This document shows positions 23,881-31,596 of a DNA stretch of 64,000 nt, piece by piece. The DNA comes from Agrococcus sp. ARC_14. GTDB taxonomy: Bacteria > Actinomycetota > Actinomycetes > Actinomycetales > Microbacteriaceae. The first letter of the stretch is position 1. Each line of letters begins with the position of its first letter. The notes beneath the pieces are model-generated. The model was given only the letters and a program-made list of their open reading frames with translations, had not been told where the DNA came from and did no database searches. The DNA is taken from assembly GCF_022436485.1 (NCBI RefSeq), contig NZ_JAKUDO010000001.1:1-64000 (forward strand). Reading direction: 5' to 3'. A program made the position numbers and the translations under genes.

Positions 23881-25377
23881 TCAGCCCTCCTGCACACCCG
23901 CTCCGCTCGACTGCGGGGCCTGCGTCTCGTAGGCATCGTGCGTCGAGCTGTCGCGGTAGTCGGTGTACATGTAGGGGTTGTCGAGCACCTTCGTCTCCGG
24001 GATGTCCGGGTTCATGCCCGCGCGCCAGGTCTCCTCGCCGAGCGTCGAGCGCAGGTGCTCCACGGTGTCCGCGAGCTTCGCGCGCAGCGCCGGGAGGTCG
24101 GCGTCGACCAGCTTGCCCTCGTGCTTCTTCACGTCGCCGCCGACGAGCACGGTGTGCACGTCGCCGCGCCCCGCCTGCATCGCGATGTGGCCGTAGGGGT
24201 TGACCATCGGGAACATCGTCGGCGAGCTGTCGTTCTTCAGCAGCACCACGTCGGCCAGCTTGCCGACCTCGAGCGAGCCGAGCTCCGCATCCATCCCCAC
24301 CGCCTTCGCGCCGCCACGGGTCGCCCACTCGACGACGTGCTGTGAGCGCAGGTGCGAGTGCGTGATCGTCTCGCCCTTCTCGTGCGCCGACAGGTGCTCC
24401 CACGAGCGGTCGGCGCCAAGGGTCGTGCGCATCGCCGAGAAGAGGTCGGCGCTGAACCAGGCGCTCGTGTCGACCGACAGCGAGACCGGGATGTCGTGCT
24501 CGCGCAGCGCGTGCGATGGCGGGTAGCCCTGGCCGCAGCTCTGCTCGCTCTCGGTCGACAGCGACACGATGCCGCCGGTCGCCGCGATGCGCTGGTACGA
24601 ATCCTGCCCCAGGGTCGCTGCGTGCACGTAGACCGTGCCCGGCTCCATGAACCCGTGCTCGTGCATGAGACGGATGCCGTCGTCGTTCGTCGCGCCCCAC
24701 ACACCCGCGTGGGTCGTGACGCGCACGTCGAGCTCGCGCGCCACCTCGAAGGCCGGCTTCTCGGGGAAGGCCGGATCGCCCGTGACGTCGAACGCCAGCT
24801 GCACGCCCGCCAGGCGCGAGTCGCCGATCGCCTGCTCGACCACCCGGCGATATGCCGGGTCGGCCGTCCACTCCCACGGGCCGGCGAAGATGTTGCCGAA
24901 GCCCATCACGTAGCGGCCGGGCGCGTTCACGAGCGCGTCGATCGCCGCCTCCGCGTGCTCGACCGTCTGCAGGCCGTGCGACCAGTCGACGGTCGTGGTG
25001 ATGCCCGACTCGATCGCGTCGAGGGTGCTGAGCGCGTTGCCCGCCCAGTAGTCCTGCGGCCGGAAGGCCTTGCCGTGCTCGAGGTAGTACCAGACGAAGT
25101 ACTGCGTCAGCGTCCAGTCCGATCCGTAGGCGCGCATCGCCGTCTGCCACATGTGGCGGTGCGAGTCGATCATGCCTGGCATGACGATGCCGCCGGTCGC
25201 GTCGATCTCGAACGTGCCGTCCGGCACGGTGAGGTCGGCGCCGATCGCAGCGATCGTGCCGTCGACCAAGAGCACATCGGATGCGTCGTGGACGGTGCGG
25301 GCGTCGTCCATCGTCACGACGGTGCCGCCGCGGAAGACGATCGGGCGGCCCGCTTCGGGCACCTGGGTGGTGGTCAT
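23881..25377 (-). CDS. Amidohydrolase-family metal-dependent hydrolase/deaminase
   Basis: 498 residues of the cytosine-deaminase/chlorohydrolase-like branch. DSHRHMWQ gives the HxH metal ligands, THAGVWG and VHAATLG supply further histidines, and SVDTSAWFSADLF has the catalytic Asp. A short N-terminal beta domain (FRGGTVVTMDD) precedes the barrel, and the C-terminus closes it. It would hydrolyse a C-N or C-Cl bond in a small substrate. It is the last gene after ligB-ligA-like genes; 59 bp separate it from ligA. LigI-type lactonases are much shorter, so that function is unlikely. Substrate unknown. Confidence 0.75.
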   Translation of the reverse strand: MTTTQVPEAGRPIVFRGGTVVTMDDARTVHDASDVLLVDGTIAAIGADLTVPDGTFEIDATGGIVMPGMIDSHRHMWQTAMRAYGSDWTLTQYFVWYYLEHGKAFRPQDYWAGNALSTLDAIESGITTTVDWSHGLQTVEHAEAAIDALVNAPGRYVMGFGNIFAGPWEWTADPAYRRVVEQAIGDSRLAGVQLAFDVTGDPAFPEKPAFEVARELDVRVTTHAGVWGATNDDGIRLMHEHGFMEPGTVYVHAATLGQDSYQRIAATGGIVSLSTESEQSCGQGYPPSHALREHDIPVSLSVDTSAWFSADLFSAMRTTLGADRSWEHLSAHEKGETITHSHLRSQHVVEWATRGGAKAVGMDAELGSLEVGKLADVVLLKNDSSPTMFPMVNPYGHIAMQAGRGDVHTVLVGGDVKKHEGKLVDADLPALRAKLADTVEHLRSTLGEETWRAGMNPDIPETKVLDNPYMYTDYRDSSTHDAYETQAPQSSGAGVQEG

Positions 25378-25436
25378 CACATGCTCCTCTTTGAGAATGT
25401 CTGCCGTGGATCGAAGGCGATCCGGATGGGTTGGGG

Positions 25437-25814
25437 TCAGAGCGCGACGGAGGGGTACTGCTTGCCGATCCAGTGCGAGAGCTTGTCGCGGTACTCCTTC
25501 TGGAACGACAGCGGGCCGCTGCGCTCCATGTAGTCCATCTCGTAGACGCCGATGTAGATCGTCAACGTGAGGAAGTAGTGCGCGCCCATCTCGAACAGGG
25601 CGACGTAGTCGTGCTCGACGAGCGCCCTGCGCTCCTCGGGCGTGAGGGAGACGACGCTCGAGCGCTCCACCTGCTGCCCCCACGGACCGAGGAAGGGAGC
25701 GAGCTCCGCCTCCCACCGCGCGACCATCGCCTCCGGGTCGGCCTTGTAGACCGCCAGCAGCTCGGCGTCGCGGTCGACCTGGAACAGGAACTTGTTCACG
25801 GCGTACTTGCTCAT
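25437..25814 (-). CDS. ligA: Protocatechuate 4,5-dioxygenase alpha-subunit-like protein
   Basis: 125 residues of the LigA fold: YAVNKFLFQVDRDAELLAVYKADPE, then LTPEERRALVEHDYVALFEMGAHYFLTLTI. LigA covers the active site of the catalytic LigB subunit. The ATG at 25814 overlaps the ligB stop (ATGA), so the two are made in equal amounts. The C-terminal extension MDYMERSGPLSFQKEYRDKL is longer than in classical LigA. Confidence 0.78.
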   Translation of the reverse strand: MSKYAVNKFLFQVDRDAELLAVYKADPEAMVARWEAELAPFLGPWGQQVERSSVVSLTPEERRALVEHDYVALFEMGAHYFLTLTIYIGVYEMDYMERSGPLSFQKEYRDKLSHWIGKQYPSVAL

Positions 25815-26689
25815 CACGCCACCGCCTTCCGGGGGTCGCCATCCGGGTACCAGGTCATGTACATCTCACGCGTGTGATAGAGGTCGAGCTGATCGACATA
25901 GGCGGCCCGCTCGGGGCCGGCGATGCCGAGCATCAGGACGAGATCGAGGAAGCCGGGCGTGGCATTGCCAGAGGCCGACATCGACTCCCACGTGACGTTC
26001 TCGAGGATCGCCTCGATGTCGCCGGTCGCGAGCCACTCGATGGCCTGCAGGTCCCACTCGGGGTCGGGCCCGTGCTCCTCGAACATGCGCGGCCCGCCCA
26101 GCTCGAGCGAGAGGTGACCGCTGCCGATCGCCGCGACGCGCTTGTCGCTCGGGAACTCGTCGATGATCTCCCGGATGGCTCGGCCCAGATCGTAGAAGCG
26201 CTTCGGGCTGGGCAGCGGGGGCGCGAAGATGTTCGTGTAGATCGGCACGATGGGCAGGTCGCCCTCGGGTCGCGTCGTGATGATCGGGCAGATGATCGAG
26301 TGGTCGATCTTCAGCTCGTTCGAGACCGAGAAGTCGAAGCCGCGGTCGAGCAGCCCCTGGAACATGAAGCCGGAGAGCTCCTCGTGCCCCTCGAGCTCGT
26401 AGGTCGGCATGCCGAACTCGCGGATCTCGTTCTGGAACGTCGCGTCGTAGCGCGGCTGCTTGCCGATCAGGAAGGTCGGGTAGTTGTCGTAGAAGAACTG
26501 GTGGAAGTGGTCGGAGCCGACCATCACCAGCAGCTCTGGCTCCGCAGCGGTGAGGGTCTCGCGATACTGCTCGACCTTCGACTTCCACTCTGCGGCCTGG
26601 GGCATCTGCTCCTCGGGCGGCGTCAGCTCTGTGGCCTTGTAGAAGAACGGGTGGTGCGTCGTCGCGAGCACCGCAGACAGGGTGGCCAT
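25814..26689 (-). CDS. ligB: LigB-type extradiol ring-cleavage dioxygenase, catalytic subunit
   Basis: 291 residues of the class III extradiol family that opens catecholic or gallate-type rings next to the hydroxyls using Fe(II). H12 and H61 sit in THHPFF and SDHFHQF, matching the LigB iron ligands. In classical LigB a GxGGxSH block carries the acid-base His195. Here the equivalent block reads GSGHLSLELGG, with Leu at position 195 and a His at 192 instead. That may shift the mechanism or substrate. It is next to a LigA-like cap subunit. No semialdehyde dehydrogenase (ligC) or lactonase (ligI) gene is nearby, so a gallate-like substrate is more plausible than protocatechuate. Confidence 0.78.
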   Translation of the reverse strand: MATLSAVLATTHHPFFYKATELTPPEEQMPQAAEWKSKVEQYRETLTAAEPELLVMVGSDHFHQFFYDNYPTFLIGKQPRYDATFQNEIREFGMPTYELEGHEELSGFMFQGLLDRGFDFSVSNELKIDHSIICPIITTRPEGDLPIVPIYTNIFAPPLPSPKRFYDLGRAIREIIDEFPSDKRVAAIGSGHLSLELGGPRMFEEHGPDPEWDLQAIEWLATGDIEAILENVTWESMSASGNATPGFLDLVLMLGIAGPERAAYVDQLDLYHTREMYMTWYPDGDPRKAVA

Positions 26690-26722
26690 GCTTCTCTCCT
26701 TCGAGGTTCGTGGATGCGTCGG

Positions 26723-27517
26723 CTACTGCGCCGGCGGAACGTAGGTGGCGTTGCGGTCGACCTCGGCGTAGATCGCCGGGCCGACCGGGTTCTGCTGCTC
26801 CTCGGCGAGGTGGCCGATGAGCCCAGCGGTGCGGGCCAGCAGGGCGAAGCCGCGCAACAGCCCGAGCGGGAGGCCCGCGTCGGCGAACGATGCGCCAGCG
26901 ACGCCCGCGCCGTTGAGCGGCAGCGTGCGGCCGAGCACCTCGGGGTGCACGCGGCCGATGGCCTCGAACAGCGACAGGTGCGGTCCGAAGACCTCCGCCT
27001 CGCGGGCGATCTCGAACATCACCGGCGTGCGCGGGTCGCCCTGCTTGTGCACCGGGTGGCCGAGACCGGGAACCATGCGGCCCTCGGACTTGGCCTTCGT
27101 CAGCACGTCGCGAGCCAGCGCATCCCACTCGTCCTGCGTGTACCCGCTCGTGTCGCCCAGGTCGACGAGGTTGGCGGCGAGGAACTGCCCGCAGTCCTCG
27201 GTCACGCCGAGGAAGCGCGAGCCGCCACCCAGCAGACCCGCGGCGATCGCACCCTGGATCGACTCGGGCGCCGAGTAGTAGGTCATCCGCGCCGCGATCG
27301 CCGTCGGCGTGTAGCCGTGGTCGGCGAGCGAGACGAGCGCTGCTTCGAACACGCGCAGCTGACCGGGCGTCGGGCGACGCTTCGTGGCCAGCCAGTAGGC
27401 CAGCTCGCCGAAGCTCACCTTGCCCAGCACGTCGTCTGCCAGGTCGAGCCCCAGCAGCTGGATGCGGTCGGTGGTGGATGTGCCGATGCCGGTCGGGTAG
27501 GAACGCTCGTCGCTCAT
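26723..27517 (-). CDS. Stand-alone citryl-CoA lyase / citrate synthase-like protein
   Basis: 264 residues, about 60 percent of a normal citrate synthase. The signature VPGLGHPVHKQGDPR (149-163, H154) is the citrate-synthase active-site block. The first large domain is shortened, as in citryl-CoA lyases. Family members cleave a CoA ester of a 3-hydroxy-tricarboxylate into acetyl-CoA and a 2-oxo acid. The CaiB-type CoA-transferase gene just upstream could make that CoA ester. A paralog at 56176-56967 is likewise paired with a CoA-activating enzyme. The substrate is unknown. Confidence 0.7.
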   Translation of the reverse strand: MSDERSYPTGIGTSTTDRIQLLGLDLADDVLGKVSFGELAYWLATKRRPTPGQLRVFEAALVSLADHGYTPTAIAARMTYYSAPESIQGAIAAGLLGGGSRFLGVTEDCGQFLAANLVDLGDTSGYTQDEWDALARDVLTKAKSEGRMVPGLGHPVHKQGDPRTPVMFEIAREAEVFGPHLSLFEAIGRVHPEVLGRTLPLNGAGVAGASFADAGLPLGLLRGFALLARTAGLIGHLAEEQQNPVGPAIYAEVDRNATYVPPAQ

Positions 27518-28704
27518 GCCTCAGTCTCTCCCTCTGCTGGTGCCGTCAGCCAGGCGCGCAGCTCGTCGGCGTGCTCGCCCAGCGTGGGCGGCGGCAGCCT
27601 GTACTGCGGCTCGGTCTTCGAGAACGTGATGGCGTTGCGGATCATCGGCACCGCGCGATCACCCTCCCCCACCGTCACGACGGGGTTCAGGCCGAGTCGC
27701 TCGGCGAGCTGCACGCCGCCGTCGATCGTCTGGATCGGGCCGCACGCGATGCCCGCCTCGGTGAGGCGGTCGAACCACTCGGAGATGGTCGCGTGACTCA
27801 GCGCCTCCACGAGGATGGGTCGCAGGGCATCGCGGTTGACGTTGCGGCCGTCGGTGGTCTGGAACCGCTCGTCGTCGAGCACCTCTGGGATGCCGAGCGT
27901 CTGCGCGAGTGTCGCGAACTGCCGGTCGTTCGCAGCGACGACGATGATCTCGCCGTCGGAAGCGGGCAGCGGCTCGTAGGGGAACAGGCTCGGGTGCGCA
28001 TTGCCCATGCGGAACGGCACGGCGTCGCCGGCGACATACGTGGACGAGTGGTTCGCCATGCCGGCGAGCGCGGTCGAGAGCAGGTTCACCTCGACCCGCT
28101 GCCCCTCGCCCGTGCGGTCGCGGTGGCGCAGCGCCGAGAGGATGCCGATGACCGACTGCAGGCCGCTCATGATGTCGAACACCGAGACGCCCGAGCGGTA
28201 CGCGGGGCCGTCGGCCTCGCCCGTGAGGCTCATGAGCCCCGACATCGCCTGCACGATGAGGTCGTAGCCGGGCAGGCCGGCGCCGCCAGCGCCGCCGAAT
28301 CCCGTGATCGACGCATAGACGACCGAGGGGTTGTCCTTCGCGACGGTGTCGTAGTCGAGGCCGAACTTGTCGAGCCCGCCGGGCTTGAAGTTCTCGATCA
28401 CGACGTCTGCGCGACGCGCGAGCTCCTGCGCCAGCGCGCGGTCGTCCGCGTCGCGGAAGTCGAGGATGAGGTCGCGCTTGTTGCGGTTGATGCCGAGGTA
28501 GTAGGTCGAGACCCCGTCACGCTCCGGTGGACGCCATCCGCGTGTCTCATCGCCGATCGGCGCCTCGACCTTGATGACATCAGCACCGAAGTCGCCGAGG
28601 ATCTGCGTCGCGAAGGGACCTGCGAGCACCCTCGAGAAGTCGGCCACGAGCAGGCCGTCGAGCGGCCCGGCGGATGTGTGGTTTGCATCGATGGGGTCGG
28701 TCAC
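27514..28704 (-). CDS. CaiB/BaiF-family (type III) CoA-transferase
   Basis: 396 residues. LLVADFSRVLAGPFATQILGDFGADVIKVE is the standard opening. The catalytic Asp lies in the PGYDLIVQAMSGLMSLTG region, and GEGQRVEVNLLSTAL follows. Type III enzymes transfer CoA between two carboxylic acids without a covalent enzyme-CoA thioester. The GTG start at 28704 overlaps the MFS stop (GTGA), and the citryl-CoA-lyase-like gene starts on its stop. The pair suggests CoA activation followed by C-C cleavage of the imported acid or a ring-cleavage product. Confidence 0.82.
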   Translation of the reverse strand: MTDPIDANHTSAGPLDGLLVADFSRVLAGPFATQILGDFGADVIKVEAPIGDETRGWRPPERDGVSTYYLGINRNKRDLILDFRDADDRALAQELARRADVVIENFKPGGLDKFGLDYDTVAKDNPSVVYASITGFGGAGGAGLPGYDLIVQAMSGLMSLTGEADGPAYRSGVSVFDIMSGLQSVIGILSALRHRDRTGEGQRVEVNLLSTALAGMANHSSTYVAGDAVPFRMGNAHPSLFPYEPLPASDGEIIVVAANDRQFATLAQTLGIPEVLDDERFQTTDGRNVNRDALRPILVEALSHATISEWFDRLTEAGIACGPIQTIDGGVQLAERLGLNPVVTVGEGDRAVPMIRNAITFSKTEPQYRLPPPTLGEHADELRAWLTAPAEGETEA

Positions 28705-29957
28705 GCCTTGATCCTCCTGATCATCTGGTCGGTGCGCACCAGCAGCATCAGCAGCGCCCCAACGATCGAGACGCCCACGACCTGCACGAGGCCCGCGCCC
28801 GACCAGCCGAGGCCGCCGACGAGTGCGCCGAAGATCGTGCCCGAGAACGCGGCGGCGACGTAGTAGGTGAGCACGAAGATGCCCTGGCCGCGGCCGACCC
28901 GCTCGGGTCGCACCGAGCGTTGGAGCGCGGTCGAGATGTTCGTGAACAGACCGCCGCTGGCGAAGGCGCCGATGAGGAACGAGAGCACGTACTGCGTGAC
29001 CGGCTCCGTCGCGGTCGTGTACATCGGCCAGGCGACCAGAGCCGTGCCGGCGAAGCTGACGAGCAGCACCCACTTCTGCGGGAAGCGGTCGCCGAGGTAT
29101 CCGAAGAGCAGCGCGAGCATGGCGCCGAGGCCACCCATGGCGACCGCGACGCTCGACTGACCCGGGTCGAAGCCGAGCGACTCGGTGAGGTACGTCGGGT
29201 ACAGCCCGAGGTAGCCGTAGAAGACGACGCCGGCGAGCGCGGCGCCGAACCCGAGCACCACGGTGTTGCGGTTGAGCAGCGCGGCGGGCACGAAGTCGAA
29301 GGCGTCGGCGGCCTCGATGCCACCTCGACCCGCGGCGGCCTCGGACATGTCCCGCTTGACGAAGATCGAGATGAGCAGCGCCATCACGACGCCGAGCAGC
29401 GCGAAGAGGATGAACGGCGCGCGCCAGGTGCCCAGATCGGTCGCGAAGGGGACGCCGATGAGCGGTCCAAGGAAGATTCCTGCACCGAAGGCCACTCCGA
29501 CGAAGCCCGCAGCGAACGCTCGGCGGTGGAAGAAGAACGCGCCGATGATCGCGTAGAGCGCCGTGGCCTGCACGCCCTCGCCGATGCCGGAGAGCAGGCG
29601 GTAGGCGGCCATGTCCCAGAAGCCCTGCGAGACAGCGACGAGGCCGGTGCCGACCGAGAAGACGATGACGCTGCCGAGCACGATCGACTTGCGCGAGAAG
29701 CGATCGACGAGGAAGCCGGCCAGGAACCCGGCGATGGCCAGGCCGAGCGTGAAGCTCGTGGCCAGGAAGCCGGACTCGACGAGGGTGAGCCCGAGCTCTT
29801 CACGGATCTGTGGGAGGAGCGGATAGAAGACCTGCCGGTCCATCGCGTTCAGCATCCATGATGCGCAGAGCACGGCGAAGCCCACGCCGATGAGCAACGG
29901 CGAGAGCTTCTTCACCTGCGTGCTGGCGCTCTCCGAGGCGTCTGTGACAGTCGTCAT
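28701..29957 (-). CDS. MFS transporter
   Basis: 418 residues, twelve membrane segments, with the MFS loop motif GFLVDRFSRKSI after helix 2 and GYLGDRFPQKW after helix 8. First gene of the operon that runs through the CoA-transferase, lyase-like and ligB/ligA genes, so it probably imports the operon's substrate, an aromatic or tricarboxylic acid. IclR-type repeats lie directly upstream (29978-30013). Confidence 0.8.
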   Translation of the reverse strand: MTTVTDASESASTQVKKLSPLLIGVGFAVLCASWMLNAMDRQVFYPLLPQIREELGLTLVESGFLATSFTLGLAIAGFLAGFLVDRFSRKSIVLGSVIVFSVGTGLVAVSQGFWDMAAYRLLSGIGEGVQATALYAIIGAFFFHRRAFAAGFVGVAFGAGIFLGPLIGVPFATDLGTWRAPFILFALLGVVMALLISIFVKRDMSEAAAGRGGIEAADAFDFVPAALLNRNTVVLGFGAALAGVVFYGYLGLYPTYLTESLGFDPGQSSVAVAMGGLGAMLALLFGYLGDRFPQKWVLLVSFAGTALVAWPMYTTATEPVTQYVLSFLIGAFASGGLFTNISTALQRSVRPERVGRGQGIFVLTYYVAAAFSGTIFGALVGGLGWSGAGLVQVVGVSIVGALLMLLVRTDQMIRRIKA

Positions 29958-29977
29958 GCGTGTTCTCCTTTGAACCG

Positions 29978-30013
29978 TGTCCGCTAGTCGGACATTGCGC
30001 CGTCATACGGACA
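29978..30013. promoter_or_regulatory. Candidate IclR operator in front of the MFS/lig operon
   Basis: TGTCCG-CTAGT-CGGACA (29978-29994) is a perfect six-base inverted repeat. A further CGGACA half-site follows at 30008-30013, and each CGGACA is followed by a GCGC. It lies 21 bp upstream of the MFS start at 29957. The IclR gene at 30105-30896 ends just to the right. Confidence 0.5.
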
Positions 30014-30104
30014 GTGCGCGACCATGGCGATCGTAGCCCTGCGCGCGGCGGAGTGTCAACGAGGCATCAGACACGCACCCCAGCGAGGCGCGCCGAGGGT
30101 CGGG

Positions 30105-30896
30105 CTACGCGATCTCCGCTGGGATGCGCGAGCGCAGCGCGTGGTCGACGCTGAGGTCGGCCGCGGCGCGCAGGAGGTGCGGCAGGTGCTCGTCCTGCAG
30201 CCGCTCGATGCTCGTCTCGGCGGCGTGGGCATTCACGTTCATCGCCGCGAAGACCGTGCCGTCCGCACGCCGGATGGGCGCCGCGACGGAACGGATCGCG
30301 GGCGCGAGCTGCTGGTCGGAGATCGCCCACCCCTGCGAGCGCACCTGCGCGAGCACGGCATCGAGCTCGTCGCGACTCGGGTGCCAGGTGGGTTCCACGC
30401 CCGACCGCGACGGCGTCGCGAGCACGGCGTCGACCTCCTCGTGCGAGAGGCTCGAGAGCAGCACCTTGCCCAACGAGGTCTGCGCTGCGGGGAATCGGGT
30501 TCCCACGGCCACGGAGAGGGTGACGAGCTTGGGCACGGCGACACGTGCGACGTAGACCACATCCGAGCCGTCCAGCTGGGCGATCGACGACGACTCGTTG
30601 GTGTGATGCACCAGCGCGCGCAGGCGCGGCATCGCCGCCTGCCAGAAGTCGACGCCGCTGAAATAGGCGACGCCCAGCTCCAGCACGCGCGGAGTCAGCT
30701 CGAAGCGGCCTCCGTCGACCACGACGTAGCCGACCTGCTGGAGCGTGATGAGGATGCGGCGGGCGGTGGGTCGCGCGAGGCCGGAGCTCTGCGCCACCTC
30801 GGCGAGCGTCTGCGATTGCGCGCCGTCGAACGTGCGCACGACGTCGAAGCCGCGTGCGATCGCCTCGATGAAGTCGGGGCTTGTCCTCTCGCGCAT
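30105..30896 (-). CDS. IclR-family transcriptional regulator
   Basis: 263 residues. The N-terminal winged helix has AIARGFDVVRTFDGAQSQTLAEVAQSSGLARPTARRILITL; the C-terminal effector domain ends with GTVFAAMNVNAHAA. It is upstream of and codirectional with the MFS/ligB operon and divergent from the DoxX gene. Palindromes on both sides (29978-30013, 30982-30996) are plausible sites. Aromatic-acid operons of actinobacteria are often under IclR control. Confidence 0.78.
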   Translation of the reverse strand: MRERTSPDFIEAIARGFDVVRTFDGAQSQTLAEVAQSSGLARPTARRILITLQQVGYVVVDGGRFELTPRVLELGVAYFSGVDFWQAAMPRLRALVHHTNESSSIAQLDGSDVVYVARVAVPKLVTLSVAVGTRFPAAQTSLGKVLLSSLSHEEVDAVLATPSRSGVEPTWHPSRDELDAVLAQVRSQGWAISDQQLAPAIRSVAAPIRRADGTVFAAMNVNAHAAETSIERLQDEHLPHLLRAAADLSVDHALRSRIPAEIA

Positions 30897-30981
30897 CGCA
30901 GTCCTCTCTGGTCGGCTCAGTGTAGTCGCCGCCGTCGGCTGGTTGACGAGGCAACAAGCGGCGGCTACTCTGCGGACGAAC

Positions 30982-30996
30982 GTACGCTATGCGTAC
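30982..30996. promoter_or_regulatory. Palindrome between divergent IclR and DoxX genes
   Basis: GTACGC-TAT-GCGTAC, a perfect six-base inverted repeat 24 bp before the DoxX start and 86 bp from the IclR start. Well placed for regulation of both genes. Confidence 0.5.
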
Positions 30997-31019
30997 AACC
31001 TTGCGATGAAGGATGCTCG

Positions 31020-31535
31020 ATGGAGACGGATCTTGGCCTGCTGCTGCTCAGGCTCGCGCTGGCGGCGCTGCTCGCAGGCCACGCCTGCCAGAAGCTCTTC
31101 GGTTGGTTCCGCGGTCGCGGCATCCGCGGCACCGCGCCGCTGTTCGAGGCGGACGGGCTGCGCCCAGGAACCGTGATGGTGACCTTCGCCGGGCTGACGG
31201 AAGTGGGTGCGGCAGGGCTGCTGGTGCTCGGCCTCGCGATGCCGCTGGCCGCGGCGATGGTGATCGGCGCGATGGCGGCCGCGATGGCAACGCTCTGGCC
31301 GAAGGGCCTGTGGGCGCACCTCGGCGGCTTCGAGGTGCCGCTCACCTATGCGATCGTCGCCTTCGTGCTCGCCTGCACCGGCCCCGGCGCCGTGTCGATC
31401 GACGCCCTGCTCCCCTGGCAGCTGCACGGCCCGCTCTGGGCGATCGGCGCTGCGGCGCTCGCTCTGGCGCTGGCCGCTCCCCTGCTGCTGCGGGTGGCCC
31501 GGCACCGTCGGGCAGCAGACGGATCGGTTCGTTGA
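31020..31535 (+). CDS. DoxX-family membrane protein
   Basis: 171 residues with four to five hydrophobic helices. LLLLRLALAALLAGHACQKLFGWFRGRGIRGTAPLFEADGLRP is the typical DoxX beginning. DoxX-type proteins sit in the membrane with quinone-linked or detoxification roles that vary by family. The ATG at 31020 is the only sensible start. It is divergent from the IclR gene, with a palindrome between them, so it may belong to that regulon. Substrate and partner are unknown. Confidence 0.7.
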   Translation: METDLGLLLLRLALAALLAGHACQKLFGWFRGRGIRGTAPLFEADGLRPGTVMVTFAGLTEVGAAGLLVLGLAMPLAAAMVIGAMAAAMATLWPKGLWAHLGGFEVPLTYAIVAFVLACTGPGAVSIDALLPWQLHGPLWAIGAAALALALAAPLLLRVARHRRAADGSVR

Positions 31536-31596
31536 GGAGTCCGCTGCGACGCGATGCAGGCGCGAAGGGGGGCGCTCAGCCCTCCTCCATCGCATG

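Noticed and set aside
23881..25377. Amidohydrolase as LigI (2-pyrone-4,6-dicarboxylate lactonase)
   Set aside because: LigI is about 290 residues; this 498-residue protein has the extra N-terminal beta domain and motifs of the deaminase/chlorohydrolase branch.
23881..25842. Longer reading of the amidohydrolase starting within ligA
   Set aside because: The added 155 residues have no conserved features and overlap the LigA-like gene; the ATG at 25377 begins at the normal first strand.
31536..31596. Bidirectional terminator between the convergent DoxX and MHS genes
   Set aside because: No stem longer than a few bases is visible.
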